Assembly (NCBI GenBank): GCA_012031335.1
Contig: JAAUTT010000214.1
Span: forward strand, 1 to 7,184
Source: Bacteroidales bacterium
GTDB lineage: Bacteria; Bacteroidota; Bacteroidia; Bacteroidales; JAAUTT01
Length of the DNA stretch: 7,184 nucleotides
Direction of reading: 5' to 3'
A program made the position numbers and the translations under genes. The notes below the pieces were generated by a model that had not been told where the DNA came from, did no database searches, and saw only the letters and a program-made list of their open reading frames with translations. Positions within the stretch are counted from its first letter, which is position 1. The number at the start of each line of letters is the position of its first letter. This document shows, in pieces, positions 1 through 6,319 of the stretch.

Positions 1-262
1 AAAGGGTGGTGCGCATCTTAAGGTTATTAATGGTCATTGCCTTACCATCGCGTGGGTAACATCTCCGGTTAGGCAGTGAATTGTCGGGAGCTAATATGCT
101 GGTAAGAAACACCGATTTTGAGGCTTCCTTCAAAGGTATTTCCCGTTCCCAGGGCAATGGAGAATTCTGGGCAAACAATGAGATGAATAAGATAAAACCT
201 GCAAGAAAAAATGTAATGATTTTTTTTCTTCTGAAATTTTGAATAAAAATAAGTAAGACCAT
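1..262 (-). CDS. Partial exported protein of unknown function (C-terminus beyond left edge)
   Basis: An open frame of 87 codons starts at an ATG at 260-262 and runs without a stop off the left edge, so only the N-terminus is visible. Residues about 11-32 form a clear Sec signal peptide: a basic stretch RRKK, then the hydrophobic core ITFFLAGFILFISL, then FAQN, with probable cleavage after the Ala-Gln, as in the neighbouring enzymes. The mature protein begins NSPLPWEREIPLKEAS and contains SVFLTSILAPDN and YPRDGKAMTINN. I do not recognise this family. A different frame over the same stretch also begins with ATG (282-284) but stops after 71 codons and has no export signal, so it is a shadow. The stretch before RRKK (MVLLIFIQNF) is unusually hydrophobic for an n-region, so the exact start is uncertain. 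It lies 173 bases after the GH43 gene on the same strand and may belong to the same glycan locus. Confidence 0.6.
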   Translation of the reverse strand, partial: MVLLIFIQNFRRKKIITFFLAGFILFISLFAQNSPLPWEREIPLKEASKSVFLTSILAPDNSLPNRRCYPRDGKAMTINNLKMRTTL

Positions 263-435
263 TGGTGTAAATAGTTTTATTCATCGTGTTAATTATTAGT
301 GGTTAAAAGTTAATAATCCCTTGTCATTTCGACCCTGCCTTGCCAGGCAGGCGCAGGGAGAAATCTAATATTTTTGTCCGGACAGCAATAAAATCTCATT
401 TAAATTCTTCGTAAATTTTTAATACTCAAAATTTT
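263..435. other. Intergenic spacer between GH43-A and the left-edge gene
   Basis: This is the only sizeable spacer besides the 79 bases at 6240-6319. It is A/T-rich apart from the palindromic repeat at 321-366. It also holds a perfect 10-base palindrome, TGTCCGGACA, at 375-384, which could be a small operator but is too short to interpret alone. I found no convincing Bacteroidota promoter (TTTG then TAnnTTTG) reading toward the left-edge gene, so whether that gene has its own promoter is open. Confidence 0.5.
321..366. repeat. Palindromic intergenic repeat of Bacteroidota type (possible terminator or REP-like element)
   Basis: The stretch opens with TTGTCATTTCGACC and closes with GCAGGGAGAAATCT. 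At its centre is a perfect hairpin with CCTGCCT at 334-340, loop TGCC at 341-344 and AGGCAGG at 345-351. ATTTC (326-330) and GAAAT (360-364) form an outer inverted pair. From memory, this layout, GTCATTTCGA then a GC-rich core then GGAGAAATCT, recurs between genes in many Bacteroidota genomes. It lies in the spacer downstream of the GH43-A stop, where a hairpin could end or stabilise the operon transcript. There is no clean U-tract directly after the stem, so rho-independent termination is not assured. Its multi-copy nature cannot be seen from one window. Confidence 0.6.
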
Positions 436-1792
436 TTAAGAAACTACAAACTTGGGTTCTATCTTGAACCAGTCTACCTTCAGGTTAACGTTTTGTTTGC
501 TGTTGATCCTGATTTTGTTATCTCCCTGCTTCAAGGCTACCAACCCAAGGTCTATTACTTCCCATCCCATGGTTTTCCTGAAGGGGGGTTCCGTTCCATC
601 CTGCAAGGGTTTTCGCACCTACTAAAACATCTCCATTAAATTCCTTTTCGGCAGCAAGCCTAATAGATAAATTTGCTTTCATGTCGTTGGCTACCTGTAC
701 GAGAACTTCTACGTAATCGTGACTCACATCAAAACCGGTTACATAGCCTTTGCCGTTATATCCGGGGAAGCTGCTGGCTGTTTCGGTGCCGTTGAGCCGG
801 CCACCTGCGGCTTTGCCATTTTCGGCTTCGAGCATGATGATGACTTTGTTGGGTTTTCCCTTTAGCAGCCCCAGAGAATCAGGAACTATGGGTTTGATTG
901 TACCGTCGGGGTTGTAATAAAGGTAATCGGCCATCAGGTTACGTACCTCGCTCATCCCGCCGGAAACCCAGGCGCTGTGGTGAAAAGCAATCCAATTGCC
1001 TTTATATTTTACGATCGATCCGTGGTTGGTTCCGGATCGTCCTTTAAATTCGGGTATATACTTCCCTTTGTACTGATAAGGTCCCAGCGGCTTATCGGAA
1101 ATGGCATAATACATTTCTTCGGGCCACTGGCCATTGGGTAACCCCGGGTACGACAGATAGTATTTGCCCTTGTACTTATGTACCCATGGGCCTTCGAATA
1201 CTTCGAAAAGTTGTGGGGTGAGGTCTACCTTGGTGCCTGGAACAGCCGATTTCAGGTCGTCGGTGAGCTGCACAGCGCTGCAATGCCCGCCTGCACCCCA
1301 GAACAGGTAAGGGGTGTTGTCGTCGTCAACAAACAGGCAGGGGTCTTGTCCCCATTCCACGCCCTGGATAAAACCAATATCGGTAAACGGCCCCTGGGGA
1401 ACATCGCTGGTGGCAAGCCCGGTGCGGAACATGCCCGTGGCTTTTTCGATCATACAGTAAACCAGGTAATATTTGCCATGCCTGTAAACAGCATCGATGG
1501 CCCAGGCATGGCTAATGGCCCAGTCGACATCGTCGACCGATAGCACCCGCCCATGATCGGTCCAGGTCACCAGGTCGTTGGTCGAGAACACATGGTAATC
1601 GAACATGGTGAGGTGATGGTTGGTACCCGGTACGTCGTGCGAAGTATAGAGCCACAGAGTATTTGTGTCATTTGGCCATACATGGGCCGAGGGGTCGGCG
1701 GCATAAATATGTTTGATCAGCGGGTTCTGGGCATTTATTACTCGGGTAGATACTGAAAAAGCAAGAATGAAAAGTAAAATATGGGTTCTCAT
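436..1792 (-). CDS. GH43 family glycoside hydrolase with C-terminal CBM6/CBM35-like domain (frameshifted; GH43-A)
   Basis: Exported exo-acting glycosidase, probably an arabinofuranosidase, xylosidase or galactosidase of family GH43. Residues 1-21 are a Sec signal peptide ending INAQ, with no lipobox, so the enzyme is probably periplasmic. The five-bladed propeller covers about 25-315. GH43 landmarks are AADPS with the likely base Asp33, IDAVYRHGKYYLVY (Asp100), GQDPCLFVDDD with the likely pKa-modulating Asp150, FEGPWVHKYKGKYYLSY with the likely acid Glu200, and GTNHGSIV (His257). From about residue 320 (IMLEAENG, YVTGFD) a CBM6/CBM35-like beta-sandwich begins. Its frame breaks at a C6 run (plus-strand G at 583-588): the initial frame runs on to a stop at 518, but the family-like end, PFRKTMGWEVIDLG to VDWFKIEP, continues one frame over to the TAA at 436-438. 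Removing one C restores about 451 residues. The start lies 15 bases after the GH43-B stop, indicating co-transcription. The exact substrate is not decidable. Confidence 0.85.
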
Positions 1793-1807
1793 GAGGTTTT
1801 TGTTTAT

Positions 1808-2075
1808 TTATAATTTACTGAAGCGAAAGGATTTAAGATCACAGATAATGTCGGAAGTGTTATCGGATATGAATTTGAAGTATAAAACCATGCACACCCG
1901 TTACATTGTCGACTGTGGTTGAAATATCGTGCCAGGTTGTTTCCACTTTTCCTTTGTTTACGATATTTGCTGTTCCTATTTTGGTACCACGTGCAGGATC
2001 GGTGGAGTCGATCCAGATTTCCATTTTACCTGAAGCGACATTGCCCCGGATGGAAGCCGTAAACTTTGTTTTTTC
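1808..2075 (-). other. CBM6-like carbohydrate-binding domain of GH43-B, separated by a frameshift
   Basis: Just beyond the stop that ends the catalytic frame, a second frame reads EKTKFTASIRGNVASGKMEI, then WIDSTDPARGTKIGTANIV and TTWHDISTTVDNVTGVHGF. This is the usual CBM6 pattern of a small sugar-binding beta-sandwich that follows many GH43 domains. Near 1874-1877 the frame moves once more and ends FISDNTSDIICDLKSFRFSKL before the stop at 1808-1810, which fits the final CBM6 strand. It has no start of its own and is best read as the tail of the GH43 gene. Confidence 0.7.
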
Positions 2076-3209
2076 ACTTTTTCGACGGGTTTGTAAAATC
2101 GTAATACTTGAAACCTATCACGCAGTTGTTCTTGTTATTAATTACCGGATGGGTAAAACTGTCAATTTCGGTAATATAGTTGCCACCTGTTAGCACGCAG
2201 GCAATGTAAGTTGAATTTTCTTTATAGGGGTCGAGTTTTTCGGCAAATCCCATGGAGGTCATATCTACTTCCTTAATGCTGCCGTCGGGTTCGAAATAAA
2301 CTTTCTCGACACAGGCTTTGCGCGACATAATGGTGTTGTTGGTCATACGATGGTAAAAAATATACCATTGGCCGTTTATCTGCATCAACGAACCGTGGAT
2401 ATTCCCTCCCGGGTAATCGCGGCCATTGCGGACAATCACTCCTCCGTATTTGAAAGGGCCTCTTGGAGAATAGCTGGTGGCATAAACCATGAGACCGCCA
2501 TCGGCATAAATCATGTAATATTTACCATTGATCTTGCGCGGTGAGGCTGCTTCAAAAAAGTTGAAGGGAGGTGCAACGGGTATGATATCGCGCTGATAAG
2601 TGTTGGGCAATACCTCATACATATTGTCGGGATTCAACTCGGCCATAAACGACCACAGGTAACCGCAGTAAATGTATACACGGCCATCGTCATCGACCAA
2701 TACCCCAGGGTCGATAAACTGTTTCCAGTTGGTGAGCGAATCGTGCATGCCCGCCGGTGTTTTGTACTGCGAAACCAGTTTAAAAGGGCCTCCCGGTTTA
2801 TCACTTACGGCAACACCTCCCGGAGCACCTGTTATGTAGAAATACAGGTAGTACTTACCGTCTTTTTCTACCACATCGGGGGCATACAAGTCGTTGTCGC
2901 TCCAGGATACATCGTCAATTCCTTTCGAATCGGCCTTCGAAAAAAACGACTCGCTTTCCATACGCCAATTGGTGAGATCGTTCAAAGCTGCCGACCATAC
3001 CACATGTTTGGTGTCGCAAAAGGTTTTGGAGCCAGCTTTGTCGTGCGAGCCATAAAGGTAAACCCTGTCGCCAAACACCCTGGGTTCGCCGTCGGGAATA
3101 TATTCCCATGGGGGAAAGAAAAGGATTTTTGAGCCGAAGCACCAATAATCATGAAAAAGAGGAAAATCAAAAAGAATCCGGTTAAGTTTATGTGAAATAT
3201 GTTTTTCAT
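1808..3209 (-). CDS. GH43 family glycoside hydrolase with C-terminal CBM6-like domain (multiply frameshifted; GH43-B)
   Basis: Second GH43 enzyme, only distantly like its neighbour. The ATG at 3207-3209 begins MKNIFHINL and a strongly hydrophobic signal peptide ending GASAQ. The frame then breaks at a C5 run (plus 3110-3114); family sequence resumes one frame over as WEYIPDGEPRVFGDRVYLYG. The likely base Asp is codon 3091-3093. Then come LYAPDVVEKDGKYYLYF, FIDPGVLVDDDG (Asp codon 2710-2712), FFEAASPRKINGKYYMIY (likely acid Glu codon 2551-2553) and NIHGS. After GFKYYDF the frame stops at 2074-2076 beside two A runs, yet a CBM6-like domain follows in another frame and shifts again near 1875 before a TAA at 1808-1810. 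Repaired length is about 466 residues. A GTG at 3076-3078 is an internal valine of the propeller, not a start. At least three breaks mean that, as written, no functional product would be made; assembly error or decay is possible. Confidence 0.8.
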
Positions 3210-3239
3210 TATCAATTAATTATATTGAATCGTTTTTAT

Positions 3240-3368
3240 TTATTGGTTTTCGCCTCTGTGATACACCTGAATCTCGGAGAATTTTGGCAATATGCCCGAA
3301 TTGTTTATCTGTAACCGGATATACCTGGCAGTTGTTTTCGCAAAAGATCCGGAATATGTGCGCCTATT
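3240..3368 (-). other. Severed C-terminal end of the fucosidase F5/8 type C domain
   Basis: Forty-two sense codons follow the in-frame TAA in the same frame, from AAT at 3366-3368 to TAA at 3240-3242. They include ARYIRLQINNSG and LPKFSEIQVY, which match the last strands of F5/8 type C (discoidin) domains. The first few codons after the stop look wrong for the family, whereas a neighbouring frame reads KIGAHI, the usual sequence at this place. This suggests one extra base at the stop and one missing base about 20 bases further on. Confidence 0.7.
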
Positions 3369-4922
3369 TTATTGACCTTTGTCAAGGGTAATCCATTTTT
3401 TACCCTTTTTGTATTGCAAAACAAAATCGTTGGTTCTGGGTTCCCACTCATTTCCCTCCTCGCGAATATCAATGCGGTCAAAATATTTATCAGCACCCAG
3501 GTCGAGTTCAATCCAGCATTGTCGGGAATCTGACTTCCACTCGGTTTGCGCGTCATCATCGACCAACAAGTGGGCCATTTGCTGGTTAACGGAAGCTGTA
3601 ACCTTTGCATTTTTAGCTATCGATTTGGTAGGGATCAGTACTGGTGATATATCGGCGGTGCTTCCATTCAAAGTAAGCTTAATTATTGTACCGGGATTTT
3701 TCCGATCTTTCTTGTCAATCAAAAATTTAATGCCCTTACTGCTTTCTTCAAAGGCGATATTACCTCCTGTGAGCAATTCGGCCTTTTCAATTTTTTTACC
3801 CAATGGCGGGAAATATTCAGGTGTATCGAACCACGAAAGGATGTGAAGGTAAATCACATTGCCCTTGTTTGTGCTGGCTCCCCAGGCGGCTGGTTTGTAT
3901 GGCCCGCCATCTAGCGCATATATGCTTTCGCCATATTTTTCGAGCCAATTTCCAATACCTGTGAGAATTTCTGCCTGGCGGGGTTCAATAATTCCGGTAG
4001 GCATTGGCCCAACATTAAGCAACAAATTGCCATCGCCTCCAACCGTGCTGACAAGAATCCTGATGCAATCATCTGCCGACTTAAATTTATCGTTTGTTTT
4101 CCACGACCATGATGTACCCAGGGTCATACACGATTCCCAATAATCCTTGTTATTAAATGCGCCAACTACCTGTTCAGGACATTTATAGTCGCCAGGTAAG
4201 CCACAACGTTCATTTATAACAACATCAGGTTGTAACGTGCGGATGAGTTTGAATAATTCTTTTGAGTTGTATTCTTTCTCACCATAGAATAAGCCGTCAA
4301 AGAAAATCATATCGATTTTACCATAGTTGCTGCACAGTTCTTTCATTTGCCCGAACAGATAGGGACGATATGCATCAAAGTCCTTTTTTATAAAATCAGG
4401 GTGATGCCAGTCGGGTTGCGAATAATAAATCCCGAAAGCCATTCCTGCAGCATGACAGGCATCCGAAAGCTCTTTAATAACATCGCGGCCAAAAGCGGTA
4501 TTGGTAATTTTATAGTCGGTAAGTTTTGAGTCGAACATACAAAAGCCGCCATGATGTTTGGTGGTGATTACAATGTACCGCATTCCGGCTTTTTTTGCTA
4601 TTTCAACAATTTTGTCCGCATCAAAATCCTGCGGATTAAAACTTTTGTAAAGGTTATTGTAAATTACATCGGGTATTTCCCCTTCACCATCCACATCCAC
4701 CCGGGTTTGTTTGGCCCAGCTAATTTCTACGCCTAAAAGGCTCGACATATCCCAATGCATGAACAACCCAAAAGTGCGGTCGTCCCATTTCTTCATATTT
4801 TCGGGCGATGCTTTTAAATAGGGCGTATATTCGGTTGTTTCCTGAGCATTTAAATTGTCGCTGCTGGCCAAAATTAACGTCAGGATTAAAATCAGTTGAA
4901 CTAATCTGGTTTTTAAATTCAT
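3240..4922 (-). CDS. GH29 alpha-L-fucosidase with C-terminal F5/8 type C (CBM32-like) domain; in-frame stop near the end
   Basis: Exported retaining alpha-L-fucosidase that removes fucose from glycan side chains. Residues 1-27 are a Sec signal peptide (LVQLILILTLILAS, then NAQ). GH29 hallmarks are FGLFMHW (about 51-57), the fucose-pocket motif TTKHHGGF (120-127), GIYYSQPDWH (164-173), IDMIFFDG with nucleophile Asp209, and NLLLNVGPMPTG (299-310). The acid/base is less certain; Glu250 and Glu263 are candidates. A small beta domain follows, then from about residue 435 (SIAKNAKVTASV, HLLVDDDAQTEWKS, CWIELDLG) an F5/8 type C domain. The frame stops at TAA 3369-3371 after LDKGQ, giving 517 residues, but the same frame then reads SFAKTTARYIRLQINN and LPKFSEIQVYH to a second TAA at 3240-3242. 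That is the missing end of the domain, for about 560 residues in all. The catalytic part is intact. The gene sits 45 bases after the cellulase-like gene and about 30 before GH43-B. Confidence 0.9.
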
Positions 4923-4967
4923 ATCAATAAGTTTTTGAGTTTGACAAATTGTTCCGTTAGGATCAAC

Positions 4968-6239
4968 TTACAACCTCTTAGTAATTTTTAAATCGAGAAG
5001 TTTTGGATTGATAGCCGACGACCGGATAATGCCGGTTAACCGCCTGTGCCATTCCACATCGCGCCACATACCCACAAACTGGGGGCCGCAGAAATTGCTG
5101 GTAGCAATGGCAATCCATTGTCCGGTAGAAGCAGCCGTAATGGTACCCAGTTCGCAAAGCTCCTTTACCCAATCCCATGAAAGTAGTGGCCAATCCTTGT
5201 AATCCACAATTCCCCAGCATTCGGTGGTTATCAAAGGGAGATTTGCTTTGGCCGCGTGAACGGCTGTGAGCTTAATTTTATCGGTCAGGAGTTTTTTCCA
5301 GTATTCGGGCTTGGAGTTGTAAATGCCTTCGTATTCGGCAACAAGGTTTTTATATACCTGGTTCGAAAACAGCCCATCGATGTCAACCGGGCGGCCTGCT
5401 GCTTTGCTTCGTTCCTTTACCTCGCGGTAAAATTCGCCGTTGTTTTCTTTCACCATCCAGATATGGTGTTCGGCAAAGTCGAAGAATGACAGGTCGCGTT
5501 CAGAATACTTTTCGACATCGAGGTTGTCGAAAGAATAATTCAGCGGAATCTGGGGATATTGTTTCCGAACCAACTCAATAGCTGTTTTCATCCATTTCAT
5601 GGAAGCATCGGTATGCCAGTAGCCCCAGGTGAGGTGCGGAGGGTCGTTTTTAAAGTACGGAGCCCAGATGTCGCCCGGCCATTCGTTGCATAAATCCACG
5701 TACAGAATATTATCGAATAATCCTTCTTTCTCAATGGTTTGAAGGGTTTTTATCCAGATCTCGGCATGTTTTTCGGCCGAGGTAATTTTCATACGGGTGT
5801 TGTCGGCATCTTTCCTGTACCACGACGAAAGGCCAACTTTGATATCGTATTCTTTACATTTGGCTATAAACTGGTTTAAGTTTGGCTGAACCTTCACTTT
5901 GTTTATATCCGGGCTTCCCCAGTTCTGGATGCTCCATACTTCGTGCAGTGTCCATTCCTTTTCAGGGTTTTCGGCAACCAAATGGGGATATGCATCAATG
6001 CGTACTGCATTGTAACCACGCTCTTTCAAACCTCCCAGCGCTTCGTCCCAGTTTTCGTAACCGGCACCAGGCCATCGGCGCTCAAGCCAGGAGAAATCCC
6101 ACATGGTAATGGCACGGGGACTTATTGCTGTTACCGGGTTATTTCCAGTGACGGCAAAAGGAGATGCTCCTATACTATTGGCAACAACGCCAAGAGTTGA
6201 GGCGGCAGCTATGTTTCTTACAAATTTTCGTCTTTCCAT
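4968..6239 (-). CDS. Cellulase-like (sugar-binding cellulase-like family) TIM-barrel hydrolase with Tat-type signal
   Basis: Intact 423-residue protein, the only undamaged gene here. The N-terminus MERRKFVRN followed by AAASTLGVVA resembles a twin-arginine export signal, unlike the Sec signals of the other enzymes. The mature part (about 42-420) looks like a TIM barrel of the GH5-like (clan A) type, resembling proteins annotated as cellulase-like family protein (Pfam sugar-binding cellulase-like, as I recall). Visible landmarks are TMWDFSWLERRWPGAGYENW (45-64), AVRIDAYPHL (78-87), KVGLSSWY (134-141), YVDLCNEWPGD with likely acid/base Glu186, FAEHHIW (255-261) and LITTECWG with likely nucleophile Glu340. 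A C-terminal stretch, GPQFVGMWRDVEWH, carries many aromatics suited to sugar stacking. The gene lies 79 bases after the GH5 gene and 45 before the fucosidase, so it probably acts on the same glycan. I know of no established substrate for this family. Confidence 0.82.
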   Translation of the reverse strand: MERRKFVRNIAAASTLGVVANSIGASPFAVTGNNPVTAISPRAITMWDFSWLERRWPGAGYENWDEALGGLKERGYNAVRIDAYPHLVAENPEKEWTLHEVWSIQNWGSPDINKVKVQPNLNQFIAKCKEYDIKVGLSSWYRKDADNTRMKITSAEKHAEIWIKTLQTIEKEGLFDNILYVDLCNEWPGDIWAPYFKNDPPHLTWGYWHTDASMKWMKTAIELVRKQYPQIPLNYSFDNLDVEKYSERDLSFFDFAEHHIWMVKENNGEFYREVKERSKAAGRPVDIDGLFSNQVYKNLVAEYEGIYNSKPEYWKKLLTDKIKLTAVHAAKANLPLITTECWGIVDYKDWPLLSWDWVKELCELGTITAASTGQWIAIATSNFCGPQFVGMWRDVEWHRRLTGIIRSSAINPKLLDLKITKRL

Positions 6240-6319
6240 GTTAAAAGTTTTTAAGTGTAGTTGAAAGAGAAACAGCGACAGAATCGGACTTCTGGTCGTT
6301 ACCTGAAACTTAAGGATAT

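Noticed and set aside
69..284. A 71-codon minus-strand frame starting at ATG 282-284
   Set aside because: An overlapping frame has a proper signal peptide with an Ala-Gln cleavage site and stays open to the edge; the 71-codon frame stops and shows no family features.
1178..1756. Two plus-strand open frames of 121 and 67 codons opposite GH43-A
   Set aside because: They lie antisense to a well-supported GH43 domain, lack recognisable motifs and exist only because of the codon pattern of the real gene.
3213..3215. TTG as the start of GH43-B
   Set aside because: The ATG two codons later (3207-3209) gives a normal signal peptide beginning MKN, and no ribosome-binding sequence favours the TTG.
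3379..4143. Plus-strand open frames of 155 and 94 codons opposite the fucosidase
   Set aside because: The minus strand here encodes clear GH29 motifs, including the nucleophile; the plus-strand products show no domain or signal peptide.
6240..6319. Possible promoter or regulatory site between the GH5 and cellulase-like genes
   Set aside because: The spacer has no TTTG/TAnnTTTG pair and no strong hairpin that I can see, so it was left as plain intergenic sequence.
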